Made by a program: the position numbers and the translations under genes. DNA of 64,000 nucleotides. Origin: Oikopleura dioica. Its lineage: Eukaryota; Chordata; Appendicularia; Copelata; Oikopleuridae. Under the pieces are notes generated by a model, which was not told where the DNA came from, did not search any database, and saw nothing but the letters and a program-made list of their open reading frames with translations. The stretch covers positions 806,001 to 870,000 of the forward strand of contig OU015570.1 of the NCBI GenBank assembly GCA_907165135.1, written 5' to 3'. Every line of letters starts with the position of its first letter. Positions within the stretch are counted from its first letter, which is position 1. Positions 55,768 through 64,000 of the stretch are shown one piece after another.

Positions 55768-55887
55768 ATGCACCAATTAACCTTTTTGATAATTGTGATA
55801 ATTACCACCGTGCATACTCAGCAGCTTCTCGGTGATAAACCGAAAGAACAATCAACGAGATTTGACCAGAGAGAGGGGAAAAGATGA
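55768..55887 (+). CDS. Small hydrophobic ORF (39 codons), tentative
   Basis: From ATG 55,768 it reads a hydrophobic core (LTFLIIVIITTVH) like a signal peptide or membrane segment, then a charged tail. Its stop TGA (55,885-55,887) overlaps the next ATG as ATGA. It lies just after the pol break, where an env start might be, so it could be an env signal-peptide remnant from another element. Confidence 0.35.
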   Translation: MHQLTFLIIVIITTVHTQQLLGDKPKEQSTRFDQREGKR

Positions 55888-56327
55888 ATCTCACGAGATA
55901 TGAGAGAGAACACTTGGAATTCGCTCCGATATGGCATCGACCCTACAACGGCACTGAGGAAGAAGATCTAATCTCTGTCCGAAGGTTCTCAAGAAAAATC
56001 GAGGTTTTCAAAGACACTTAAAAACTTAAACCTGATGCAGCCATCTATTTGTCCATGAAGAGAACGAATGGTGATGCCTTAGACATCTGGAATAAATTGA
56101 GAGACGATGAGTTCACCGCTTTCGAGAACATTGATGATTTTACTGATGCGCTTGAATCACTTTTATCGATGGACTACGTAAGCGAATCGTCATCATCAAG
56201 CTCCTTTGAGCATGACGACTCCTCAAGATCCTCGAGCGGCTCTACCTACGAATCGTCTGTCTCAAGCGTCGCTGACTGTAAGGAAAACTCTGACTCGTAT
56301 GATGCCTACAACCCTGACTCAGAGTAA
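55884..56327 (+). pseudogene. Capsid-like small ORF with acidic Ser-rich tail
   Basis: A frame of 147 codons with a single in-frame stop (TAA 56,019-56,021). The first about 100 residues have the pattern of a retrotransposon capsid N domain: an opening with FAPIWHRPYNG, amphipathic helices, then ALDIWNKL and the FTDALESLL helix. The tail is a run of Ser, Asp and Glu. No zinc finger or pol follows. It may be an accessory ORF of a gypsy family, a truncated gag, or a co-opted gag-like gene; similarity is by pattern only. Confidence 0.45.
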
Positions 56328-57029
56328 GCCGACAGCTCGGTGGCTGGATAAGCGGATGCAAAGAAGTACATTGAATGAGGATGCAGAACTGAATAAATGA
56401 TCAACGAAAAAAACAGAGGCACAAAAGAGGATGGAGATGTCTGTCGGGAATATAGAACTGTTGATCCAGGAGGGATCCAGAAGTGTAAAAGTAGAAGTGT
56501 GAAGGTTATAAATTACCTACTTGATTATTCATTTTTTTACGCATTCTTTACAATTATTTCTTTTCACTTGTTATATCTAGCTCATCGTGATCTGATTAAA
56601 ACCAGAATCTTTATTTTTATTCGTGTCTTTCATGTTCATGATGCACTTTTTTCGCGCAAAAACGTTCGTTCACAAAATTTATACAATGAGAAATGTGTTC
56701 TGGCGAGCTAAAGAACGAAAGAGAAAGGGCGCGCCATAACTCCTTTTCTGACTCGCGTTCACCGATCGCGCTGTGTTATCGCGCTTTTGACAAAATGAAT
56801 TCATAATCATTCTCAGTCATTATGCAAATCTGACATTCCCTTTAATGAAAAAACATGATTATTATGAATCTATAAAAAAAAGACCGCTTGTGCCGCCGGA
56901 AGAGATGGATCAAAAACGTTTTCAATCCCATTGACTTTCTCTCACATGTACCAAATTACCATTAATCGACCGGATGTCCCCGGAGGCCCGAGAATTGTGG
57001 GGTTCGATAAGTCGATCCACAATCCTCTT
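56328..57029. other. No supported gene
   Basis: A plus-strand frame of 104 codons at 56,397-56,711 has a hydrophobic middle but no recognisable family. The rest is A/T-rich spacer with CG words near 56,740. Confidence 0.35.
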
Positions 57030-57486
57030 GTACGTGTTTCTCAATGTACATAAGTTGGATATGAATTTGTAGTTTATTGTTATCGCGAGCAGGATAAAAA
57101 TAGTGAGCGTTGTTTTGTAAAAAGAGCAAGTTTTACAAGTGAGCGAGTAATTTCAAGTGACTATGGAGTTGTGGAGCAGAGCGACTTATATACTATTTCT
57201 GTGCGTACGGACAGAGCTTGGTCCGCACGGAAGTAATACAGTGCGTGGGGAGAAAGGGAGTTCCGTAGGGAAATGAATAATCACGTGCGTACAGAAGTTC
57301 GTGCACAGGGAGAAAGGGCTATACGTAGGGAGCAAGATTCTTTGTTACGGGCGTAGATAGTTTGGTCCGCGCGTAGAGAAGTCTGTCCGTGCGCAGGGAA
57401 GTCTGTCCGTGCGGGGGAGATTGTTTACGCAGGAGTTAATGTAACTCCGCGCGCAGCGCGTATTGCACATTGAGATCCACTATATA
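57030..57486 (-). repeat. 3' LTR of the family D element
   Basis: On the minus strand it starts just after the polypurine tract as TATATAGTGG (the 22 kb copy has TGTATAGAG, so the first G is changed here). It contains AGTATATAAG (about 57,190) and AATAAA (about 57,075). U3 has repeats of AAGTCTGTCCGTGCG. The right-hand limit near 57,030 is approximate. Confidence 0.65.
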
Positions 57487-58334
57487 TTCTTCCCCCTTTT
57501 AAAAAGAGCATTGTTTTCCAAGATTTTGTCAAGATTGTCGGCGTCAGTTGAGCATACACTAGAGGAGCTTTCACTTGAGGAGCTTTCATAACCAGGTGGT
57601 GAATCGTTATTTGAATTTCCGAAAATATCATCGACTGGGTTTTGCTGAGTTTGCTGAGTCGGATTGTTCATAATTGGGACTTGAGTCGTGGCGTTGTTTC
57701 CATTGAAGTTTTCTGTTACAAGGAAGTCGAGTGGGTTTTCATTGGTCAATTGAGTGTGTTGAGGATGTTCAATTAGAGGGATGAACGTTGGTTGCGATGG
57801 TTGCTGATTGGATGTTTGTATTGGATCTTCAGCAACATAATGTGAAAAACTTCTGAGTCCGATATTTTTCAAATGGTCGTAAAATAGAAGTGTGGCTCTA
57901 TTGACAAAATTCGATAAAGCCGTTTGATCAATGTCTTTCATGTCAGCCCATAAGTGTCTCCTTCCATAGAATTGTTTCTCAAAGCTTTCGACGACTATTG
58001 GTGTAACTTGTTCCTTTTCTGCTTTTGAAAATCGAAAGATAAGCGCCCTGAAGCACCACTCCAGTAATGTGTTTATAGAAGACAGATTCTCATTCATTTT
58101 CAGATACTCAGCTGGGTATGTGTATTGAGTTGCTTCTGTGATTTTAGTCATTACTTCCGATAGTGTCTGTAGATAATCTCGAAAAATGCGTGTTTGTGGC
58201 TCTCTTCTTAATTCGTAGAGGTTGAGCGTATATCCACATATAAACGGAAGGGAGAATTGTAAGAATCGCTTCTTAACATCTTGAGGTTGAAAATAAAAGA
58301 AATTCTCAAAAATTGCTCCTCTTTCAGAAGACAT
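57480..58334 (-). CDS. Third ORF of family D, with PPGY motif
   Basis: A 284-residue protein after pol. I do not recognise a family. The first about 170 residues are predicted mostly helical with aromatic and basic residues; there is no signal peptide or membrane segment, so it is not a normal env. The C-terminal 110 residues are Gln/Asn/Pro/Ser-rich and include PPGYESSSS (near residue 245), which fits the PPxY late-domain consensus that recruits WW-domain ubiquitin ligases. A remnant in the 22.7 kb D copy keeps this motif and the FEKQFY block, which argues for a real protein. The gene ends within the LTR. Confidence 0.75.
   Translation of the reverse strand: MSSERGAIFENFFYFQPQDVKKRFLQFSLPFICGYTLNLYELRREPQTRIFRDYLQTLSEVMTKITEATQYTYPAEYLKMNENLSSINTLLEWCFRALIFRFSKAEKEQVTPIVVESFEKQFYGRRHLWADMKDIDQTALSNFVNRATLLFYDHLKNIGLRSFSHYVAEDPIQTSNQQPSQPTFIPLIEHPQHTQLTNENPLDFLVTENFNGNNATTQVPIMNNPTQQTQQNPVDDIFGNSNNDSPPGYESSSSESSSSVCSTDADNLDKILENNALFKRGKNI
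57487..57500 (-). promoter_or_regulatory. 3' polypurine tract of family D
   Basis: Minus-strand AAAAGGGGGAAGAA directly before the 3' LTR; it is also the last coding part of the third ORF, whose stop codon lies in the first LTR bases (57,480-57,482). Confidence 0.85.
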
Positions 58335-58486
58335 CTCTCATTTATCACTTTCTGAAAGAATGAGATTTTCTGTCCAACTTTTTCACGTGGTTTTGTTTGT
58401 TCCGACTTTTGCGCGCACACCTGCAGCTATTTTCTGCGCGTCACGTGACAAAGTGTGAAATGCAGTTTCTTCTCTTTTTCTGAATT

Positions 58487-58717
58487 TCATAATGAAATTG
58501 CGTGATCTTCTTTTTGCAATTGTTGTCGTACAGCAAATTCCTCTGTTTCTTTTAATGGCATGGAGATTTTTCTGCAGACCAATCGACCAGTTTCCTCATT
58601 ATAATTTGTTTTCTTCCAAATTTTTCGATTTCCGCGAATGATCTCGTAAACAATGCCAAAATTTTTCTTGGTGAATCGAGCAGTTTTCACCCTAGCGTTC
58701 TTCAATTTCGAGAGCAA
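58487..58717 (-). CDS. Small ORF between pol and third ORF, tentative
   Basis: 76 codons, basic at the start (Lys-rich) and charged throughout, overlapping the end of the 121-codon frame by 26 bases. Unidentified; no second copy in the window to test conservation. Confidence 0.3.
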   Translation of the reverse strand: MLSKLKNARVKTARFTKKNFGIVYEIIRGNRKIWKKTNYNEETGRLVCRKISMPLKETEEFAVRQQLQKEDHAISL

Positions 58718-58825
58718 TGAAATTGGTTATCCTTAAGTGATCGAGCAGTTTCACTTCTTCGTTATCATTTTTCAATTTATGAGCACTGAAATTGAAATTC
58801 CGTAGTGATCGAGCAGTTTCACTAT
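58672..58825. repeat. Three GATCGAGCAGTTTCAC repeats, about 66 bp apart
   Basis: ATCGAGCAGTTTTCAC at 58,674, then GATCGAGCAGTTTCAC at 58,739 and 58,807, each followed (first two) by TTCAATTT and a GAGCAATGAAATTG-like segment. The last one abuts the internal polypurine tract. Confidence 0.65.
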
Positions 58826-59057
58826 TTTCTTCCCCCTTTTTATTTTTATTAAAAAAGGCTAAGCATCGTGCCATTGAGCTGGGATGATGCCACTGTATTT
58901 CGAATATTGTGTGATTTGGCAACTGCACACATTGCCAACATCTGGAGAATTCCGGCGCAAGGTTAAGACAAGTGGTCCAAGTCGAGGGCGCCATTAACTT
59001 GTACATTATCAGTGTTATGCGAGCGAAAATCCACAGCGGCCTGCATTGAACTTTCAT
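58692..59057 (-). CDS. 121-codon ORF after D pol, tentative
   Basis: Starts with a hydrophobic stretch (WIFARITLIMYKLM) that might be a signal or membrane segment, has several Cys residues, then a Lys/Glu-rich end. The internal polypurine tract encodes KKGEEN within it. It could be a vestige of env. Unidentified. Confidence 0.3.
   Translation of the reverse strand: MKVQCRPLWIFARITLIMYKLMAPSTWTTCLNLAPEFSRCWQCVQLPNHTIFEIQWHHPSSMARCLAFFNKNKKGEENSETARSLRNFNFSAHKLKNDNEEVKLLDHLRITNFIALEIEER
58825..58840 (-). promoter_or_regulatory. Internal (central-type) polypurine tract of family D
   Basis: Minus-strand AAAAGGGGGAAGAAAA, sharing the full 14-mer of the 3' tract 1.34 kb away. The bases after it (ATAGTG) also resemble the LTR start. 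It may act as a second plus-strand primer, as central tracts do in lentiviruses and some LTR elements. Confidence 0.65.
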
Positions 59058-59209
59058 GGCGATGGAACGGAGCTTGACTCTTCTTCAAGTGTGCATCATA
59101 TCGCTAAAGTTGTGAACATTTGTTTGAGCATGGATATCCTTTGAGCAGGGCTTTTATACGTCATAATATTCGAATTTTGAGCAGAATATGAGTAGACCAT
59201 CTCATATTA

Positions 59210-62200
59210 CTATTGGCGTCTTGAGCGAAGACGGCCTTTCCATTTTGAATCCTCATTCCCACTTTCATTGAGCAGTAGTTGGTCATTGACTACAGTAAGG
59301 GGACTTTTAGAGCAGGGATTGTGATCTTGAGCAGTCTCTTCTTCATCGGTCGTATCAGATCGATGCTTTTGAACATTTTGTGAGCCACGAGTTTGAATTT
59401 GAGCTTTCTCGTCTTTTTCTTTGCAGTCGGTGTGAGCATCATCGCTGCAAATATATTCTGTACTGTCATTATCAGTCTTTTGTTTGAGCGGGCGGATCAG
59501 ACTGATGTTACGCCGATATTCCTTTCTTGTGAGCGGACACTTGACGATGTAACTATCTTTTGAAAGTCGTCGATGAATTTTGTATGGTCCAGACCAGTGA
59601 ATTCCAAGTTTACCAGCGTACAGATCAGGTTTCCAACAAAGAACAGATGTACCAATCGGGAGAACTGGACAATCATTTCTGTCCCTTTTGAGCAGCGATT
59701 GGTATCTTTGGACTTGAAAGTTGAGCAATGCTGGGTGGAGTTTCTTCATATATTCATTCAGAGCTTTTGTGAATGGCTGGACATTTTCGATGATTGGTTC
59801 TTTCAGTGAGTAAGGAACATGAAATTGTCTCCCATATACAATTTCATTACTTGAAAGACCATCAAGACTTCCTTTTGGAGCGTTGTTAAGAAAGTATTGA
59901 ACCAGTGGCCAAAATTCGGACCAGGAGCGATTTGTTGCAAGTTGATTCTTGAGCTTCTGATGGATCTCGCGATGGATTCTCTCACATTTTCCGTTCGACT
60001 TACTGTTATAAGCGCTGGTTGTACTATGTCGTATTCCAAATCGGTCGAGAATTTCTTTTGTTTTTGGTCCAAACTCTCTTCCGTTATCGGAAATGCAATT
60101 CTGTGATATTCCATGCCGAAGTATTATTCGCAGTAGGGCTTTTGCAACAAGATTGTCCGACTTGTTTGATAAACTCTCTCCATCGAGGTAGCCACTTAAA
60201 CTATCCACTACAGTGAGCAAGTAGCGTTTGCCTGACGCATCAGGTCTTCCATAATCGACGAGGTCGATGTGAACTTTTTCAAAGGGTAATTGAGCGAACT
60301 GGCGATCCTTTATGAGCGAAGGTCGCATTCCTTTGAGTGGCTTGAGTCGGATGCATGTTTCACATGAGCTTGTAATTGATCGAACTTTTTGCTGGATATT
60401 GCTGATGAAGAATTTCTTGAGCATTTGGAGCAGCTGTTGACTTCCGGAATGAGCTGTTATGACATGCAAATATGAAATAAATTCATCGGCAATGTTGCTT
60501 GGAAGAACAAGTCTATCATTCGAGTAGAGGACATTGTTTTTGAGCGTCAGTCTTTTCTGTGACTTGTTTAACTCGGCTTTGACGATAAGGTTCTTTGTAA
60601 CAGAGCAGGCGTTTTGAGCAGCAGCCATTTCGTTAGCAGTGAATGATCGATTTTCGTACGAGAAGATGACATTGTCAGTTGACATAGTTGATAACGCAAA
60701 GATTGTTTCGTCGACATCGAAAAAATCTTCTGAGAGTTTCTCAAGGTCAGAGCTTTTTGATCTTGGAAGTCTGCTAAAGAAATCTGCAGAAGCCATTTCT
60801 GGGCTTGTTCCGCTTTTGTGAATGATCGTGAAGTTAAACGCAAGAAGATAGTTGTGAACATTGCATAGTTTTATGTCCAATTTTCTTCTTCGTGATTCTC
60901 GGAACAGATACAACAAAGATTTATGGTCAACGTAGCAGTCGAATTCACAATTGATCAGGTAGTACTCGAAAAACTGTATTCCCCAGCAAAGTGCGAAGAG
61001 CTCTTTGACTCTCATTGGACGCTTAAGATCAGGTCCTGATAGAGCTTTGCTGAAATATCCAAGAGCGGCAAATCGATCGTTTTGAACTTGGTACAGTGTT
61101 CCTCCAACTGCAAATCCAGAGGAGTCTGTGACGAGAACAAGTTTACATCCAGGTTTGAAATGCGCTAATGTTGGCTCTTTTAGAAGTTCTTCTTTGACTT
61201 TTTCGAAGGCGTTTTGGTGAATCTCAGACCATTCATAATTCACTTTTGCCGATGTAAGACGGTAAAGTGGAGCCAAAATTTCACTTCCACGCTTAAGAAA
61301 TTTCACATTGAAGTTAACCATTCCAAGATATCTCTTAAGTTCAGCTTTGTCTCGTGGTGGTGATAATTTTTCAATTGCTTCTAGATGCTTTCTGAGCGGT
61401 TTGATTCCATCAGCCGTTATTCTGTGACCAAGGAAGTCAAGTTCAGTGCTAGCGAGTTGACATTTCTTGGCACTGAGAACGAGTCCATGTTCTAGGCAGG
61501 TTTTGAAAACGAATTCAAGTGCCTTGAGATGATCTTCCCAGTTGTTGTCAATGATCACCAAATCATCAAGATAAAGGAGAATTGATTCGTGTTTCATCAG
61601 CTTATTCATTATTCTTGAGAAGCAGGCAGGAGCATTGCAAGAACCATAGAGCATTCTGTTAGTTTGGTAATGCTGGTTTTCGTATGAAAATGCCATTTTG
61701 TGTGCATCTTTTTCGTTAATGAGCACTTGCCAATAGCCACGAAAGAAATCCACTGAACTTATGAAACATTCTCTACCACTGAGTTTCTTTCCAATAGAGG
61801 TGAAAACACTTTGCATGCTTGGTAATGGAAAGCGATCTTTTTGCAATAACTCATTCACCATTCTCGCATCAAGTGAGATTCTGATAGAAGAGTCAGATTT
61901 TCGAAGAATTATCAGAGGAATGTTAAATGATGATTGCGTTTCTTCGATAACATTGAGCTTTTTCCATGTGGAAATTTGTTCTCTGACTTGTGGCTGTAGG
62001 TGAATTGCAATTTTCCGTGGAGGTTGATGTGAAGATTTTGTTTCGTCATAGAGCGGGAGCGAATATCGATAGCCGAATAGACGTCCTAGATCGTCGGAGT
62101 CCATATTGAAGCTGAGTCGATATTTTTGAACCAGTTCGTCAAGTTGCGCTTTTTGTCTCGAGTCAGTTGCACCATAAGAACCAATAGCTGGAACAAAATT

Positions 62201-62728
62201 GATTTTCTGGGCTTGTTCTGATCGTCTCTTCAAGAAAGCTTCGTAATCTTCTTTCTCACGACCAGAATTCTTGTCGATTTCAATGAGGCCAGTTAGGAAC
62301 AAATCAGATGAGTTCGGATCTATTGTTGGAATTTTCTTATTGCATAAAGTGACTGATTTTTCTCCGATCGTTATCCCCTTGAGAGCATCCATTCCCAAAA
62401 TGATCGGGCACGATAAGTTTTGAACAATGAGCGGGTCCAACTTCAATCTTAGTGGCGAAGAGCTTGTTTCGAATGTAACATCAATCGGGGAGCTGAGCGT
62501 TTTAACATTGACGACTTCTGAGTTCGCACACTTGAGCATGATTGTAGATGGAATTTGTTTGTTGATAGTTGACGGTAATAGATCTAGAACATCTGAGCGG
62601 AAACATGTTCTACTTGCGCCACTATCGATAAGGCAGGGAAATTTAAGTCCGTTGAGCATAATTTTTACAAATTTGAGCGAGGCCGGTGCAAAGTGAGCAT
62701 ATTCACACGTTTCAATGACTCTTGATAG
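59210..62728 (-). CDS. pol: Pol polyprotein of family D (PR-RT-RH-IN)
   Basis: In the same frame as gag, separated by one UGA. Counting from the ATG at 62,659 (1149 residues): aspartic protease DSG at 12-14 and ILGMD near 92; RT with SLDAR and YLDD near 360; RNase H with VTDSSG near 508; integrase zinc site with H/H and CETC near 735-775; core D, D, E at about 797, 858 and 890; WSGPY near 1028. The C terminus is charged and rich in Ser/Asp/Lys. No disabling lesion is seen. Protein sequence is well separated from A/B/C and from E, so it is a distinct gypsy lineage. The minus-strand word GCTCA is strikingly common in it. Confidence 0.93.
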   Translation of the reverse strand, partial: LSRVIETCEYAHFAPASLKFVKIMLNGLKFPCLIDSGASRTCFRSDVLDLLPSTINKQIPSTIMLKCANSEVVNVKTLSSPIDVTFETSSSPLRLKLDPLIVQNLSCPIILGMDALKGITIGEKSVTLCNKKIPTIDPNSSDLFLTGLIEIDKNSGREKEDYEAFLKRRSEQAQKINFVPAIGSYGATDSRQKAQLDELVQKYRLSFNMDSDDLGRLFGYRYSLPLYDETKSSHQPPRKIAIHLQPQVREQISTWKKLNVIEETQSSFNIPLIILRKSDSSIRISLDARMVNELLQKDRFPLPSMQSVFTSIGKKLSGRECFISSVDFFRGYWQVLINEKDAHKMAFSYENQHYQTNRMLYGSCNAPACFSRIMNKLMKHESILLYLDDLVIIDNNWEDHLKALEFVFKTCLEHGLVLSAKKCQLASTELDFLGHRITADGIKPLRKHLEAIEKLSPPRDKAELKRYLGMVNFNVKFLKRGSEILAPLYRLTSAKVNYEWSEIHQNAFEKVKEELLKEPTLAHFKPGCKLVLVTDSSGFAVGGTLYQVQNDRFAALGYFSKALSGPDLKRPMRVKELFALCWGIQFFEYYLINCEFDCYVDHKSLLYLFRESRRRKLDIKLCNVHNYLLAFNFTIIHKSGTSPEMASADFFSRLPRSKSSDLEKLSEDFFDVDETIFALSTMSTDNVIFSYENRSFTANEMAAAQNACSVTKNLIVKAELNKSQKRLTLKNNVLYSNDRLVLPSNIADEFISYLHVITAHSGSQQLLQMLKKFFISNIQQKVRSITSSCETCIRLKPLKGMRPSLIKDRQFAQLPFEKVHIDLVDYGRPDASGKRYLLTVVDSLSGYLDGESLSNKSDNLVAKALLRIILRHGISQNCISDNGREFGPKTKEILDRFGIRHSTTSAYNSKSNGKCERIHREIHQKLKNQLATNRSWSEFWPLVQYFLNNAPKGSLDGLSSNEIVYGRQFHVPYSLKEPIIENVQPFTKALNEYMKKLHPALLNFQVQRYQSLLKRDRNDCPVLPIGTSVLCWKPDLYAGKLGIHWSGPYKIHRRLSKDSYIVKCPLTRKEYRRNISLIRPLKQKTDNDSTEYICSDDAHTDCKEKDEKAQIQTRGSQNVQKHRSDTTDEEETAQDHNPCSKSPLTVVNDQLLLNESGNEDSKWKGRLRSRRQ

Positions 62729-62734
62729 TCATGC
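62715..62734 (-). promoter_or_regulatory. Probable stop-codon readthrough signal, gag/pol of family D
   Basis: The gag stop reads GCA-TGA-CTA on the minus strand (stop at 62,729-62,731). UGA followed by CUA is the best documented leaky context in animal cells and alphaviruses. The stop lies in a 6 bp hairpin ATGACT/AGTCAT with a 6-base loop (62,715-62,732). Pol continues in the same frame without another stop. Confidence 0.75.
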
Positions 62735-64000
62735 CTCCTTTTTGATTATTTCCACAACTTCCTTTGGTACGTCTTCCGCATGAAGGTATTTGCACTTTTC
62801 GCCAAATCGGCATCGGTTATTTCGGACGTATGAAATGCAGTGTCCTTGGAGCTTGTTGATGGGGATTCTCGATCTTCCCTTTTTCTTCTTCTCCTTTGCT
62901 GGCTCCTTCGCAGCAAAGATAATTTCCTTCAGTTGAGAGCATATTTGGGCCATTTCAGATTCCTTCGCATTTGAAGAGCTTTCGGCGACGAAGATATTTT
63001 CTCGTTTGAAGAAGCTTCTTTCCAGTTCCATGGCACGTTGAGCGATATTTCGGAGTGTCAGCAAGGATTTTTCACGTCGGAGCAGTTCAGCGAGTCTTGG
63101 TTCTTGGCATTCGATAAATCGGTCACAAATAATGGATTCATCTGCAGCATCAAGATTGAGCTTTCCGTACCCTTTCTTGAAGAAGGCTTGTAGTTTTGTG
63201 ACTGCCATTTGCTGTGTCTCTTGACCTCGTTGGAACGATGTGTACATGTGCTTGTAGTGCTCCTTGTCTTTACCAAGGACTTGAACGAGCTTACCCTTGA
63301 AGCTGTTCCAGTCTCGTTTTTCTTCTTCCGTGATTGCTTCAACGAGAGAAGTTCCACTTTCCTCCATCAGGATTTGGGACAGGGCAACACTGATAAGATC
63401 TTCGTCGCAAATCTTCGAGCAATTTCCGTAGAGTTCCAGGTTCGAAATAAAATTTTCAACTGGAAGTTGAGCATCAAATTTCGGGGTCTTCATCTTCACT
63501 TGTCCAAACGATTTTGAGCGATCGTTAGCTGGTTCCTTTTTCGGCTGAGCACTTCCTCGGGGCTGAGCATTTCCATTTCGTGGAGTTGATCCAGATGGCT
63601 TAGAGTCAGAGGGTGGTGGCCGGTACTTGGTCTCCTCTTGCTTTTCAGACTCGTCAATTCGGTCAAGAATTGTGGCAAGGTTGTCCATAACAATGATCTC
63701 ATTTATTTTATCGACATCAATCTTATGGTCAGCTCGAGCAGTCTTTTGGACAGCTTCCTGGATGTTAGTAACATCAAATGCGGGGTCGAACTCAAGGCCT
63801 TGGTTTGTCTTTCGAAAAAAGTACTTTTTGTCCAAATCATCGAACAAGTTTGGCTGAATATTGAGCATATTCAGAACACATCCTGACTTGTCAAATCTTG
63901 GGATTGCTAAAGGGTATTTTCGATTTGGGTTCTTGTCATAAACAAGCATAAGTTCCTTGGCAGTGAGGTCAACGACCGTTTTATAGTAAAGCTCGTCCCC
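62729..64000 (-). CDS. gag: Gag of family D, N terminus beyond the window
   Basis: The frame is open to the right edge of the window; the first ATG seen, 63,949, is probably internal. At least 406 residues. A charged, Pro/Ser/Asn-rich linker (about 63,500-63,640) precedes a helical capsid-like part (about 63,050-63,480). Instead of CCHC knuckles the C terminus has one CX8CX5CX3H zinc finger (Cys-Ile-Ser to Tyr-Leu-His, about 62,778-62,838), the CCCH type usual in RNA-binding proteins, preceded by a Lys-rich patch (KEKKKKGR). It ends at the UGA that precedes pol. Confidence 0.88.
   Translation of the reverse strand, partial: GDELYYKTVVDLTAKELMLVYDKNPNRKYPLAIPRFDKSGCVLNMLNIQPNLFDDLDKKYFFRKTNQGLEFDPAFDVTNIQEAVQKTARADHKIDVDKINEIIVMDNLATILDRIDESEKQEETKYRPPPSDSKPSGSTPRNGNAQPRGSAQPKKEPANDRSKSFGQVKMKTPKFDAQLPVENFISNLELYGNCSKICDEDLISVALSQILMEESGTSLVEAITEEEKRDWNSFKGKLVQVLGKDKEHYKHMYTSFQRGQETQQMAVTKLQAFFKKGYGKLNLDAADESIICDRFIECQEPRLAELLRREKSLLTLRNIAQRAMELERSFFKRENIFVAESSSNAKESEMAQICSQLKEIIFAAKEPAKEKKKKGRSRIPINKLQGHCISYVRNNRCRFGEKCKYLHAEDVPKEVVEIIKKEA

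Noticed and set aside
57480-58334. Third ORF of family D as Env
   Set aside because: No signal peptide, no transmembrane segment and no Cys pattern; the PPGY tail fits a cytoplasmic protein better.

Overview
This 64 kb window looks like a transposon graveyard from an animal nuclear genome. I found no convincing host gene, no rRNA, no intact tRNA and no bacterial-type feature. Almost all recognisable coding sequence belongs to LTR retrotransposons of the Ty3/gypsy type (CCHC gag, then protease, reverse transcriptase, RNase H and integrase in that order). One copy carries an envelope-like gene with a C-terminal membrane anchor. The mixture of related gypsy families with and without env, in a sequence dense with small non-autonomous DNA elements, recalls the Tor elements of appendicularian tunicates (Oikopleura and relatives). 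That assignment is inference from style, not proven here.

Layout. 0-2.7 kb: short repeats and a TTAA-flanked inverted-repeat element. 2,686-9,712 (+): element A, complete, with 294 bp LTRs identical by eye, 5 bp target duplications (AAGAG) and open gag and pol; it is the best candidate for a recently active element. 9.7-15.7 kb: inverted-repeat elements and tandem repeats. 15.8-19.3 kb: an env pseudogene followed by an LTR and a gag relic (F). 19.3-22.2 kb: palindrome-rich non-coding DNA. 22.2-27.9 kb (-): a chimera in which a family B LTR, gag and partial pol run into a deleted family D pol, third ORF and D-type LTR. 28.5-31.3 kb (-): a decayed family C copy. 31.3-34.9 kb: an integrase fragment and three small inverted-repeat elements. 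About 35.2-38.3 kb (+): decayed, 3'-truncated family E copy E1. 38.7-43.7 kb: small elements, a minisatellite and a 56 bp tandem array. About 43.7-50.9 kb (+): copy E2, whose protease region is split by a hAT-like element that itself carries an inverted 55 bp tandem array. 51.9-53.4 kb: a Mutator-like inverted-repeat element and a foldback repeat hit by a solo LTR of family A. 53.9-56.3 kb (+): a decayed A copy joined to a small capsid-like ORF. About 57.0-64 kb (-): family D, with open gag (running off the window), pol and a third ORF, ending in a 3' LTR.

The most informative signals concern how these elements express pol. Families A, B, C and E all carry the heptamer A_AAA_AAC at the end of gag (directly before its stop codon in A, B and E), followed after 7-8 bases by a stem-loop, and pol lies in the -1 frame: a conserved programmed frameshift. 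Family D keeps pol in the gag frame behind a UGA-CUA stop, a known leaky stop context, so it probably uses readthrough. In A, B and C the gag start codon overlaps the last base of the 5' LTR, so the primer binding site must lie inside gag. Family D also has a CCCH-type gag zinc finger, a duplicated polypurine tract and a conserved PPGY motif in its third ORF; the A pol ends in a SAP-like domain.
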